Shown piece after piece: positions 9,400 through 18,422 of a DNA stretch of 64,000 bases. Source of the stretch: an uncultured Coriobacteriaceae bacterium (GTDB taxonomy: Bacteria; Actinomycetota; Coriobacteriia; Coriobacteriales; Atopobiaceae). Location: NCBI GenBank assembly GCA_902798915.1, contig CADBYM010000002.1, forward strand, positions 124,001 to 188,000, written 5' to 3'. The position numbers were made by a program, and so were the translations under genes. Position 1 is the first letter of the stretch. Every line of letters starts with the position of its first letter. Under the pieces are notes generated by a model that was given only the letters and a program-made list of their open reading frames with translations, was not told the DNA's origin and made no database searches.

Positions 9400-9840
9400 C
9401 TACTCGCCTTTGTTCATCGCGCAAAGAAGACCAATGAGCTCTGCGGTTGCCTCGGCACTCTCGTTGCTCCGCGTGATGACCAGTACGGTATCGCTGCCCG
9501 CAATCGAGCCCATCACGTCGGCGATGCCCGTCGCATCTACCGCCGCCGCAACTCCGGCAGCCGTTCCCGGCTGAGTCTTTATCACCACGAGATTGTTGAC
9601 ATCCTCCACATCCGTCACGAACTCGGAGACCATGCGCTGCAAATGCAGGTCCTCTGCCAGAACGTAAATCCCTTCGGGTAGCTTGCGCAAGCCCATCTCT
9701 GCAATGTCGCGACTGGCGGTGGCCTGAGTGCAGGTATAGCCCCTTAACCGCAATTCCTCGACAAGGTCCTTTTGCGTTCGTATGGACCTGTTTCTCACAA
9801 TCCAACGTATGGCTTCCTGTCGACCATTGCGGCGCTTCAT
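9400..9840 (-). CDS. argR: Arginine repressor ArgR
   Basis: ArgR is an arginine-sensing hexameric repressor of arginine genes. The 146-residue length is normal. The N-terminal winged helix has QATASRDIAEMGL (recognition helix with the Ser-Arg pair). The C-terminal arginine-binding/oligomerisation domain has GTAAGVAAAVDATG and IAGSDTVLVI. GGGGAGGGG precedes the ATG by about ten bases. No arginine biosynthesis genes are in the window. The 288 bases upstream (9841-10128) hold no convincing gene. Confidence 0.93.
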   Translation of the reverse strand: MKRRNGRQEAIRWIVRNRSIRTQKDLVEELRLRGYTCTQATASRDIAEMGLRKLPEGIYVLAEDLHLQRMVSEFVTDVEDVNNLVVIKTQPGTAAGVAAAVDATGIADVMGSIAGSDTVLVITRSNESAEATAELIGLLCAMNKGE

Positions 9841-10128
9841 TGCCTGCGTGCCCCTCCCCGAGTATCTTTAGTAAAGAATACAACTAGAAAGTATCACAAA
9901 TGCGTCAGCATGATGCGCATTCTTTGAGGGAACGGCTGAACGGTTGGTTATTTGGGCATGCCTTGGAGCATCGAGCACTCAGAGAATGGGGTGAATCACC
10001 GCGTGAAGCGCTGGCTACGTCACTCTTGCCGAGCATTTTTGGGGAATGGGCGATGCAGACTAGCACAACGAGGACAATAGCCATACCATAGTATTTTGTA
10101 GGAAAACCGCACTTCAAAGGATACCGAC

Positions 10129-11337
10129 ATGGCGAACTCAACTAGAAGCAGGAGACGCACCTCGGGCACGCGCTCATCATCGCGGTCTCGTCAATCGGGC
10201 GATAGGCAGCGTCAGCGACAGCAGCGACGCGCACCTCAGTCAGGGGGTCAAAGTAGGCGTGGCACGCTCACACGCCCCGACACTGGCTATACGCTACACT
10301 CGCGACGCGTTCGTCGCGATGGGGCGAATGGGCTCGCGTCACTGCTGCAGCCACGCGTGCTCCTTCTCGCGCTCATCGTCCTCGTCGTCGTGGTCGTGAT
10401 GGTCGTGGGCATCAGCAGCTGCGTTCGACGCGGAAGCGAGGTCACACAGACCACCGAAGAGGTAAGACCCAAGAACGAGCAGGATGCCCGTGTCGCCGCA
10501 GGCGTCTCGGCCGTCATGACCTCACGCTTCACCGAAGCACTTGACCAGGCGGATCTTCTCGCTCAGATTGCCGAGAACGCGGACAAGTACGATGACGAGC
10601 GCATGCTCGAGCTCGCGCTCAACGAGCCTGACGCAATATCCTTTGTAGCCAACTATCCCACCTCCGACAAGTCGAGCCGCCCCTATGACGGCTCCGTGAA
10701 GCGCGGTGAGGTACCGCTGCTCTATGACTGGGACTCCCACTGGGGTTCTGTGACCTACGGAGATGGTCCCGTCGCCATAACTGGATCCGGGCCCACGACG
10801 CTGGCGATGGCCTATATGGGGCTCACAGGCAAGACGGACAATACCCCCACCGAGATTGCCCAGCAGGCAAGCAAGAGCAACTACACCGACTCCGCGTCGG
10901 GCAGCAAGGGTGAGTTGTTCTCGAAGCTTGCCGCCTCGCTGGGGCTCAAGACGGAAGCCGTCGACGTGTCGGCCGACACGCTGCTGTACACACTCGGCAA
11001 CAACACCGTCATCGCAGCTGAACTCAAGGACTCAACCATCACCGACGACGCGCATTGGGCGTTGGTGGTGAACGTGAACGCAGACGGCTCCGTCACGCTC
11101 TACGATCCGACGTCGAGCAGCGTGTCGCACCATCCGTGGAGTCCCTCAACAATCGCCGATGCCAGCAAGAGCTTCTACTCCATCACGATTTCGGATGAGG
11201 ACCTTGCAAAACTGGAGAGCAGCAGTAGCAGCTCGTCCTCTTCTCGGTCGGAAGCTGGCGACAATACCACGAGCACCAAGGACTCCGAAGACTCCGAGAA
11301 CCCCGAGGATTCCGAGGATTCCATCGAGGAACTGTAG
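10129..11337 (+). CDS. Single-pass membrane protein with C39-like peptidase domain lacking the catalytic Cys
   Basis: The 402-residue product has an Arg/Ser/Gln-rich cytoplasmic tail (residues 1-75), one membrane helix (about 76-96), a linker, then a papain-like C39_2 domain outside the cell. In the family the nucleophile sits in a CGPT motif; here it reads TGSGPTTLAM with S220 in the Cys place. The other two positions look kept: H309 (DDAHWALVV) and D326 (LYDP). The last ~45 residues are Ser then Glu/Asp/Ser repeats. It may be a pseudo-enzyme or a serine variant. The ATG follows a weak AAAGGATACCGAC ribosome site. Confidence 0.7.
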   Translation: MANSTRSRRRTSGTRSSSRSRQSGDRQRQRQQRRAPQSGGQSRRGTLTRPDTGYTLHSRRVRRDGANGLASLLQPRVLLLALIVLVVVVVMVVGISSCVRRGSEVTQTTEEVRPKNEQDARVAAGVSAVMTSRFTEALDQADLLAQIAENADKYDDERMLELALNEPDAISFVANYPTSDKSSRPYDGSVKRGEVPLLYDWDSHWGSVTYGDGPVAITGSGPTTLAMAYMGLTGKTDNTPTEIAQQASKSNYTDSASGSKGELFSKLAASLGLKTEAVDVSADTLLYTLGNNTVIAAELKDSTITDDAHWALVVNVNADGSVTLYDPTSSSVSHHPWSPSTIADASKSFYSITISDEDLAKLESSSSSSSSSRSEAGDNTTSTKDSEDSENPEDSEDSIEEL

Positions 11338-11340
11338 AGA

Positions 11341-11374
11341 CGTGGCGCTTGGGGACGACTTCCCAAGCGCCACG
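11341..11374. terminator. 13-bp hairpin at convergent junction
   Basis: CGTGGCGCTTGGG (11341-11353) pairs perfectly with CCCAAGCGCCACG (11362-11374) around an eight-base loop, just after the stop at 11337. No U-tract follows. Confidence 0.6.
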
Positions 11375-11400
11375 CAGCCAAACGTCGAAGCACATGCCAA

Positions 11401-11427
11401 GGGGGAGGATCCGCTGGACCCTCCCCC
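11401..11427. terminator. 8-bp G/C hairpin near the 3' end of the phosphoglucomutase gene
   Basis: GGGGGAGG (11401-11408) pairs with CCTCCCCC (11420-11427). It lies 24 bases beyond the phosphoglucomutase stop on the minus strand and probably ends that transcript. Confidence 0.45.
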
Positions 11428-11450
11428 GCTCTTGTACTATGTCCTAGCGA

Positions 11451-13172
11451 CTACGACAGGATTGCCTCAGCAGCAGCCTGCAGCTTATCGCGCACGGCCT
11501 CGGACTCGGCACGGGTCGCACCCTTGGAGAAGAGGTACGCCTTGACCTTGGGCTCGGTGCCGGACGGACGGAAGATGACCTTGTTGTCGTCCTCAAGACG
11601 GTACTCGATGACGTTGGCAGCGGGCAGCACCTGTGCGGCCTCCTTCTGCAGACCACCGACGCGCGGCATCTCGGGGCCGGTTGCGAAGTCGGTCATGCCG
11701 ACGACCTTGTAGCCGGCGATCTCGGTGAGGGGCTCCTCGCGGAGGCTCTTCATGATGGCTGCCATCTTGTCGGCGCCTGCGGCACCCGGGAAGCTGGCAT
11801 TGACCGTGCCGTTCAGATAATAGCCGTACTTCTTGTACAGCGCCTCCATGGCGTCATAGAGGTCCATGCCACGCGTGGCATAATCGGAGGCCATCTCGAC
11901 GGCAAGCATGGTGGCAACGATGGCGTCCTTGTCGCGAGCATGCGTGCCGGCCAGGTAGCCATAGGACTCCTCAAAGCCTACGAGGTAGCGATCCTCCTCG
12001 CCAGCATCCTTGAGCTGGTCGATCTGGTCGCCGATGAACTTGAAGCCGGTAAGCACACGACGGACCTCGAAGCCCCAGTCCTTGGCAAGCGCGTCGGGCA
12101 TCGTGGAGGACACGATGGTGGTGACGGCGACCTTCTCCTTGACGTCCTCGCCGTTCTTCTGGGCCTGCTGCGCCAGCCAGTCCATGAGCAGGACGCCCAT
12201 CTCGTTGCCGGAAATCAGCACGTACTCACCATCGTGCGGGATTGCGGTGCCCATGCGGTCGGCATCCGGGTCGGTGGCGACGACGAGCTTGGGCTTGACC
12301 TCGTCAGCGAGCTTGAGGGCGAGCTCGAGGGCCTCACGGAACTCGGGGTTCGGGTACTGGCAGGTCGGGAAGTTGCCGTCGGGGTTCTCCTGCTCGGGAA
12401 CGGTCGAGACCTTGTCGACGCCAATCTCCTTGAGGATGCGCGTGACGCACTCCATGCCGGTGCCATTGAGCGGCGTGTACACGACGGAGTAGTCCTCGCC
12501 GGCCTTGAAGCCAGGCACGGAGACCTTCTTGACGTCAGCAATGAAGTTGTCCAGAACTTCCTCGGGCGTCCACACGACGAGCCCCTTCTCGATGGCCTCG
12601 TCGAAGTCCATGACCTCGACGTCGAAGGGGTTGACCTTGGCGATGGTGGCGCTGATCTCGTCCGCAGCCTCGTTGGCAATCTGCCCGCCGTTGTCGTTGT
12701 AGACCTTATAGCCGTTGTACGGCGCGGGGTTGTGGGAGGCGGTGAGGACGATGCCGGCGGAGGTGCCGAGGTAACGAACCGCGAAGGACAGGGTGGGCAC
12801 CGGCTCGATGCGCGGATACACGTATACCTTCACGCCGTTGGCAGCGAGAACGCCTGCGGCGACCTTCTGGAACTCTTCGCCCTTCAGGCGGGAGTCGCGC
12901 GCGAGTGCGAGCGTCGGGTTCTCGTAGTGCGCATTGAGGTAGTCGGCGACACCCTTGGTGGCCTGCGCCACGACATACTCGTTCATGCGGTTGGTGCCTA
13001 CGCCCAGCGTGCCGCGAAGACCAGCGGTACCGAACTCAAGGCTGCGATAGAACGCGTCAAACAGCTTGTCCTCGTCGCCGGCAGCGATAAGGGCGTCGAG
13101 CTCTTCTTTAAGATCGGGAATGGTTACCTTCTCTTGCCACTCGTTGATCGTGGCTTGGATTTTCTCGTCCAT
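11451..13172 (-). CDS. Phosphoglucomutase / phosphomannomutase (alpha-D-phosphohexomutase)
   Basis: The enzyme interconverts hexose 1- and 6-phosphates, linking glycolysis with glucan and cell-wall precursors. The 573-residue product has the phosphoserine loop TASHNPAPYNGYK (S146), the Mg site DPDADR (301-306) and the sugar-binding GFEESYGY. Length fits the PgcA/PGM2-type enzymes of Firmicutes and Actinobacteria. The ATG at 13172 is preferred over an in-frame start five codons upstream because GGAGGG lies seven bases before it. Codon use gives a long antisense open frame that is not a gene. Confidence 0.92.
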   Translation of the reverse strand: MDEKIQATINEWQEKVTIPDLKEELDALIAAGDEDKLFDAFYRSLEFGTAGLRGTLGVGTNRMNEYVVAQATKGVADYLNAHYENPTLALARDSRLKGEEFQKVAAGVLAANGVKVYVYPRIEPVPTLSFAVRYLGTSAGIVLTASHNPAPYNGYKVYNDNGGQIANEAADEISATIAKVNPFDVEVMDFDEAIEKGLVVWTPEEVLDNFIADVKKVSVPGFKAGEDYSVVYTPLNGTGMECVTRILKEIGVDKVSTVPEQENPDGNFPTCQYPNPEFREALELALKLADEVKPKLVVATDPDADRMGTAIPHDGEYVLISGNEMGVLLMDWLAQQAQKNGEDVKEKVAVTTIVSSTMPDALAKDWGFEVRRVLTGFKFIGDQIDQLKDAGEEDRYLVGFEESYGYLAGTHARDKDAIVATMLAVEMASDYATRGMDLYDAMEALYKKYGYYLNGTVNASFPGAAGADKMAAIMKSLREEPLTEIAGYKVVGMTDFATGPEMPRVGGLQKEAAQVLPAANVIEYRLEDDNKVIFRPSGTEPKVKAYLFSKGATRAESEAVRDKLQAAAEAILS

Positions 13173-13352
13173 GGGAACACCCTCCAAACTCGTTGGCTTG
13201 CCATACCTTGGTACATTTTAGGAGGGGACCTGTTAGCCGGGGGAGACTGGTAGGTGGATGGCATGTGTTGAGGGGACAAAAGGGAATGGCACGCGCGAAA
13301 AGTGACATACTGAGATTGACGAAACCTCTCCGACTCGAAAGCAGAGGCACAC

Positions 13353-15578
13353 ATGGAGTTCTTTGCCACCTGTCCCACCGGCTTCGAGCAGCTACTCGCC
13401 CAAGAATTGCGCGACCTTGGCATGGAGGCAGTGCGTCCGCTTCAGGGCCAAGTCTCCTTTTGCGCCACGCCCGAACAGGCGATGGAGGCGTGCCTATGGT
13501 CACGCCTCGCATCTCGCATCGTGCTGGTGCTAGGCCGAATCGACGCATCGACATCCGATGAGCTGTACGAATCGCTGAGCGGAATCACCTGGGAGGAACA
13601 CCTCCTCCCCACCAAGACCTTCGCCATTGACGCATCGGGTACCAATGCCGAGCTGCGCACCACCCAGTTCGTGGCCCTCAGAGCCAAGGACGCGATCGTG
13701 GACCGTCTGCAAGAGACTATCGGCACGAAGCCGATAGTCGACGCCAAGCATCTCGATCTGCGCGTTGTGGTGCGCATCTCGCGCAACCGCGCAACCGTCG
13801 GCATCGACTTTGCAGGCGAGCCCCTCTTCCGGCGCGGATACGAGCGGGATCGCCGCGGATTTCGGCCCGACTACGCGGCGGCCATGCTCGCCATGGGCGG
13901 CTGGGCAGAGGCAGGCCCCGGCGCGCTTCTGCTTGATGCGCACAGCGAGCAGGGCACCATGCTCGTAGAGGCCGCGTCCATCGCCGCACATCAGGCACCA
14001 GGCTTGTTGCGGACGCGGTGGGGATTCGAGGGGTGGGCAGGATTTGATCCTCCGACATGGCAAGGATGTCTTGAGCGCGCCCACCGTGTATTTGTGGAGG
14101 CCCCGGACGTCCGCCTCGCAACGTTCGACGGCAAGCCAACGACGCTCAACCGCGCATTGCGCACGGCCGGCATTGCCGCAGAGGTGCAGGCGGTGTGCCA
14201 AGCGGACGTCACCGAGCTGGGAAGCCCCGCGCTCCTCACCTGCGACCTCGTCGGCCTCTCCGAAGAACCTGCCGCACAAGCGTCCCTCATCTCGCGACTC
14301 GTGCATGCGGCTTCCGAGGGAAAGCCCCAACGCACGGTCGTGCTCTCCAAGGATTCGTTGCCACAGCTCGCGCTCAACGCAGCCGCAGAGCAAAGCATCA
14401 CGACCAGGCTCGGCCGTGACGAAGCGCAACTCAATGCCTTCGGCCCCCTCACAGACACGCCGCGCACGCAGGTCGAGCTCGCCGGCACGGAACCCATAAC
14501 GCTCCTGGTATCGGCAAGCGACCAGTTCGCGGCTCGTCTCAAGAAGGTCGCACGCCTCCGAGCGCGTTGGGCCAAGCGCGAGGACGTCACCTGCTATCGC
14601 GTGTACGATGCGGACCTTCCCGACTACGCCCTCACCATTGACTACTTCCAAGGGTGCGACCCACACACCATGATGACCACGGGCAAGCGGTGGCTGCAAA
14701 TCTCTGAGTTCGCCCCACCCAAGGACATCGACCCCGCCTTGGCGCGCTGCCGACTCCTCGACGCCCTGACGCTTGCACCCGCCATCCTCGACGTGGACCC
14801 GCGCAACGTCTTTGTGCGCGTGCGTCGCCACGGTAAGGGCGGGTCCCAATACGCCAACGAGGCCGCACCCTTCTCTGCGCACAATCGCTCTCCACGCCAC
14901 AAGCAGGGCGCCCCGGTCCTTCCCCCCGGCGCACATCTCATCGAAGAGGGCGGCCTCATCTTTGAGGTCAACTTCTCCCAGCGCCTCGATTGCGGCATCT
15001 TCCTCGACCATCGCGACACCCGTTCGATGCTGCGCGAAATGGCGAAGCAGACGAAGGGCTCGAAGCGGTTCCTCAATTTGTTTGCCTACACCGGAACGGC
15101 CACGTGCTACGCGGCCGACGGCGGAATGATCCACACGACCACCGTCGACCTCTCGCGCCCCTCCCTCGACTGGGCGCACCGCAACATGGAGCGTAACGGC
15201 TTCGGGGGGCGTGAGCACGAGTACGTGCAAGCAGACGTCATCTCCTGGATCGGCGAGCAACGCCACACGCGCAACCGCTGGGACCTCATCTTTTGTGACG
15301 TGCCCACCTTCTCGAACTCGAGCCGCATGAGAAGCCGCTCCTTTGATGTGCAGCGCGACCACGCAGAGCTGCTCATCGGCCTTTCTCGCCTACTCACACG
15401 CGACGGAATCTGCGTGTTCTCGTGCAACCTGCGCACCTTCGCACCCGACGAGGAGAAGCTCAGGCGTGCCAAAGTCGAAATCGAGGACATAACCGCTCAG
15501 ACCATTCCCGAGGACTTCGCACGCAACAAACGTATACACCACGCATATCTCGTGCGGCGCTCAAATGGCATTGTGTGA
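13353..15578 (+). CDS. rlmL: RlmKL-like bifunctional 23S rRNA methyltransferase with degenerate RlmL half
   Basis: E. coli RlmKL (702 residues) methylates G2445 (RlmL, N2) and G2069 (RlmK, N7) of 23S rRNA. The 741-residue product has the THUMP region (FATCPTGFEQLLAQEL) and both Rossmann halves. The C-terminal RlmK half has NLFAYTGT (575-581, SAM motif I) and DVPTFSNS (649-656; usually DPPTFSNS). In the RlmL half, motif I reads LDAHSEQGT (about 194-202) instead of DPxCGSGT, and the expected NPPYG catalytic motif is not found; the aligned place reads CDLVGLSEE. RlmK activity seems likely and RlmL activity doubtful. Confidence 0.85.
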   Translation: MEFFATCPTGFEQLLAQELRDLGMEAVRPLQGQVSFCATPEQAMEACLWSRLASRIVLVLGRIDASTSDELYESLSGITWEEHLLPTKTFAIDASGTNAELRTTQFVALRAKDAIVDRLQETIGTKPIVDAKHLDLRVVVRISRNRATVGIDFAGEPLFRRGYERDRRGFRPDYAAAMLAMGGWAEAGPGALLLDAHSEQGTMLVEAASIAAHQAPGLLRTRWGFEGWAGFDPPTWQGCLERAHRVFVEAPDVRLATFDGKPTTLNRALRTAGIAAEVQAVCQADVTELGSPALLTCDLVGLSEEPAAQASLISRLVHAASEGKPQRTVVLSKDSLPQLALNAAAEQSITTRLGRDEAQLNAFGPLTDTPRTQVELAGTEPITLLVSASDQFAARLKKVARLRARWAKREDVTCYRVYDADLPDYALTIDYFQGCDPHTMMTTGKRWLQISEFAPPKDIDPALARCRLLDALTLAPAILDVDPRNVFVRVRRHGKGGSQYANEAAPFSAHNRSPRHKQGAPVLPPGAHLIEEGGLIFEVNFSQRLDCGIFLDHRDTRSMLREMAKQTKGSKRFLNLFAYTGTATCYAADGGMIHTTTVDLSRPSLDWAHRNMERNGFGGREHEYVQADVISWIGEQRHTRNRWDLIFCDVPTFSNSSRMRSRSFDVQRDHAELLIGLSRLLTRDGICVFSCNLRTFAPDEEKLRRAKVEIEDITAQTIPEDFARNKRIHHAYLVRRSNGIV

Positions 15579-15648
15579 CATTTGCTCGCATGCGGACAAT
15601 CTATGATACGATTTCTTTTTCAGTTTTACTCTATTGAGAGGTGGACAG

Positions 15649-18345
15649 ATGAGCAAACGCTGCAAACGATTCCTTGCGCTCATTCTCTCGGCAACCCTCT
15701 GCGTCGCAGGGTTGCCCATCAACGGCTTTGCCGAGGCAATGTCATCGCTTGAGGCCGCAGAAGACCTCACGAACGTCGCGCAATCACCAGAGCCTGTCAA
15801 CGAGGACGTCCTCGCCTCAGAGGACTCGGAGGATGCCGCACAAGACGACACGACGCAAGAGGACGCGGCCGAAGGCACGCAGACCACGTCAGACGAATTG
15901 GACCTTGGACCCATAGACGCTGGCGAGGAGCAGGACCACGCCGACACTCCCGAGGAGAATCTCGACGCCGTGGACGTCCTCGACGAGACGCAAGACACGA
16001 TCCTGGAGGACTCCGCAAATGATGCGGCGTCTGAGGTCTCCGTGGACGACAGCAACGACCTCGCCAGCAATGACCTCGCAGTGGAGGACGCGGACCTCGA
16101 GCAAAAGGACGCCGACGCAATCGACGTCGTCGAGGACTCGAAGCTGGAGGCAGATGACGAAGACCCCGATGCCCCGGCCATCGAGGAGGCCATCGAGAAG
16201 GACTCCACAGAGGACCCCGAGGAAGCAGATGATGCGGGAATCGAGGCCCTGGCCGACAAAGACAAGGCCATTGAACCCACCAGTGACCAACAGGACGGCC
16301 TCGAAGCCCAGGCGAGCACGCCAAGCATCGAGTACCGTACGCATGTCCAGAGCATCGGCTGGCAAGGTTGGAAGAAGAACGGCGCCCTCAGCGGCACAAG
16401 CGGCAGGGGCCTACGCCTTGAGGCCATGCGTATCCGCCTCAAGAATGCGAGCGGATCGGTCGTATACTCGACGCATGCACAGACCTATGGTTGGCTTCAG
16501 GGAGTGCAGAACGGAGCAGTTTCGGGCACGACGGGCGAGGGAAAACGCCTCGAGGCCGTTCGGATTCACCTCACCGGCAACGTCTCGAAGACCCATGACG
16601 TGTGGTATCGCGCACACGTACAGACGTATGGCTGGCAGAACTGGGTAAAGAACGGACAGGTCGCCGGAACCTCGGGAGAGGCCAAGCGTGTCGAGGCACT
16701 CGAGATTCTGCTCGTCAAGAAGGGCGATGCCGTCCCCACGAACTCGGGCTCTTCGTACCATCCCACGCCCACATCTTCCTCCCCCAACGTGTACTACCAG
16801 ACTCATGTGCAGACGTACGGCTGGCAGGGCGAAGTGTCCGGCGGCAGCACCGCCGGCACGAGCGGAGAGGGCAAGCGCCTAGAGGCGCTGCGCATCGCCC
16901 TGCGCGGCGTAAGCGGCGGGATCAAGTATCGCACGCACGTCCAATCCTACGGCTGGCAGGGATGGCGCAGCAACGGTGCGCTCTCCGGCACCAGCGGCGA
17001 GGGCAAGCGCCTGGAAGCACTCCAAGTGAAGCTCACCGGTAGCGCGGCGCAGCGCTACGACATCTGGTATCGGTGCCACATCCAGAGCGTCGGTTGGATG
17101 GGCTGGACAAAGAACGGCGCGTATGCGGGTTCTGCGGGCCTAGGCCTTCGCATGGAGGCCATACAAATCAAGCTCATGTCCAAAGGCTCGTCACCGTCTG
17201 CCGACGATGCCATGACCAGCGCCCCATATCTCACAACCCCCGACATCAGCTACCGTGCTTATCTACGCAGCGGTGGCTGGCAAGGGGACAGCAGCAACGG
17301 CGCAACTGCCGGCACCACCGGCAAGAGCGCGCGCATCGAGCACGTCAGGGCAAAGCTCGGAGGTCCGATGGAGGGAAGCCTCGAGTACGCGGTCAGTTGT
17401 AACGCTGGCAGCTGGCTTCCCTGGGCGCATGACTGGGAGACTTGTGGAAGCTCCGGCAAGAACGTCACAGCCTTGCGCATGAAGCTCTCCGGCAGCATCT
17501 CCGAACTCTTCGACGTATGGTATCGCGTTCACGTCGCCAGCTACGGATGGCTCGGCTGGACCAAGAACGGCTCTGCAGCTGGCAGCGATTCCGCAACCTA
17601 CCCTGTTGAGGCATATCAGGTACGCATCCTTCGCAAGGACACAGCAGCCCCCGGCACCACGAAGGATCCCTACATCTACACCCGCAAGCTCAACGGCGTC
17701 GACATCTCCGGCTGGGACGAGGGCATCAACATAGCGGAAACCGAGGGGCACTTCTTCATCATCAAGGCAACCGAGGGCGTCACGACGAGCGAGAAGTCCG
17801 CCACTCGCTACAACCCCTCGTACAAGACGTGGGCGAACCAGGTGCTCAACTCCGGAAGGCTGCTGGGCTTCTACCACTACGCGAACGGTGATGACGCCGT
17901 CAAGGAGGCAGACTCCTTCTATGAGGCAATTAAGGACTTCAAGGGCCGTGCTATAGCCTGCCTCGACTGGGAGGGTGACGGCAACAAGCTCTTCGACACC
18001 GGCATGGATGTCGCTTGGTGCAAGAAGTTCCTCGACCGCCTGAAGTCGAAGTTCGGCGGCACGCCCTTCCTCTACACCAGCAAGAACTACACGAACGCCT
18101 ACGACTGGTCCCCCGTAGCCAAAAAGTATCCCCTGTGGGGCGCAGAGTATCCCGACTTTAACGACGTGAATGGCTACCAAGCGAATCCTTGGCAGTCCTC
18201 GCGCGGATGGGGCGCATGGGGCAGCAAGCCCACGATCTTCCAATACACGGGCACCGGCGTGCTCGAGAAGAACGGCAACATCGAGTACTTCGACTTCGAC
18301 CTCTTCTACGGCACCAAGGAGGACTGGCAGGCGTACTGCAAGTAA
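15649..18345 (+). CDS. Secreted GH25 lysozyme with nine ChW repeats
   Basis: The 898-residue product has a signal peptide (FLALILSATLCVAGLPINGFA), a very acidic spacer (residues 30-225), nine ChW repeats from residue 227 (one degenerate) and a C-terminal GH25 muramidase domain. GH25 residues are visible: D685 (GVDISGW), D773 and E775 (LDWEGD). The repeats fall into three triads; each third repeat starts with (D)xWYR and GWMGW/GWLGW. The enzyme probably cleaves peptidoglycan while anchored by ChW repeats. The ATG at 15649 follows AGAGGTGG; a TTG five codons upstream is less likely. It is a paralogue in architecture of the protein at 7598-9328. Confidence 0.93.
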   Translation: MSKRCKRFLALILSATLCVAGLPINGFAEAMSSLEAAEDLTNVAQSPEPVNEDVLASEDSEDAAQDDTTQEDAAEGTQTTSDELDLGPIDAGEEQDHADTPEENLDAVDVLDETQDTILEDSANDAASEVSVDDSNDLASNDLAVEDADLEQKDADAIDVVEDSKLEADDEDPDAPAIEEAIEKDSTEDPEEADDAGIEALADKDKAIEPTSDQQDGLEAQASTPSIEYRTHVQSIGWQGWKKNGALSGTSGRGLRLEAMRIRLKNASGSVVYSTHAQTYGWLQGVQNGAVSGTTGEGKRLEAVRIHLTGNVSKTHDVWYRAHVQTYGWQNWVKNGQVAGTSGEAKRVEALEILLVKKGDAVPTNSGSSYHPTPTSSSPNVYYQTHVQTYGWQGEVSGGSTAGTSGEGKRLEALRIALRGVSGGIKYRTHVQSYGWQGWRSNGALSGTSGEGKRLEALQVKLTGSAAQRYDIWYRCHIQSVGWMGWTKNGAYAGSAGLGLRMEAIQIKLMSKGSSPSADDAMTSAPYLTTPDISYRAYLRSGGWQGDSSNGATAGTTGKSARIEHVRAKLGGPMEGSLEYAVSCNAGSWLPWAHDWETCGSSGKNVTALRMKLSGSISELFDVWYRVHVASYGWLGWTKNGSAAGSDSATYPVEAYQVRILRKDTAAPGTTKDPYIYTRKLNGVDISGWDEGINIAETEGHFFIIKATEGVTTSEKSATRYNPSYKTWANQVLNSGRLLGFYHYANGDDAVKEADSFYEAIKDFKGRAIACLDWEGDGNKLFDTGMDVAWCKKFLDRLKSKFGGTPFLYTSKNYTNAYDWSPVAKKYPLWGAEYPDFNDVNGYQANPWQSSRGWGAWGSKPTIFQYTGTGVLEKNGNIEYFDFDLFYGTKEDWQAYCK

Positions 18346-18352
18346 TCACTCC

Positions 18353-18415
18353 TTCCAGACGGGATGGCCCCCAATGGCACGCTCGTTGCGTCATTGGGGG
18401 CCATCCCGTCTGGAA
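18353..18415. terminator. 24-bp perfect hairpin at convergent junction
   Basis: The arms 18353-18376 and 18392-18415 are perfectly complementary over 24 bases with a 15-base loop. It begins eight bases after the lysozyme stop and ends eight bases before the HAD gene stop. No U-tract on either side. Confidence 0.6.
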
Positions 18416-18422
18416 CAGTTGG

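Noticed and set aside
9900..10091. 63-codon frame between argR and the C39-like gene
   Set aside because: No RBS, no similarity to a known small protein, AT-rich promoter-like DNA.
11940..13253. 437-codon open frame antisense to phosphoglucomutase
   Set aside because: High-GC mirror frame of a well-conserved gene; no RBS, no recognisable domain, low-complexity Val/Gly/Leu/Asp composition.
13530..15362. 610-codon open frame antisense to rlmKL
   Set aside because: Shadow of a conserved gene; composition and lack of motifs do not support coding.
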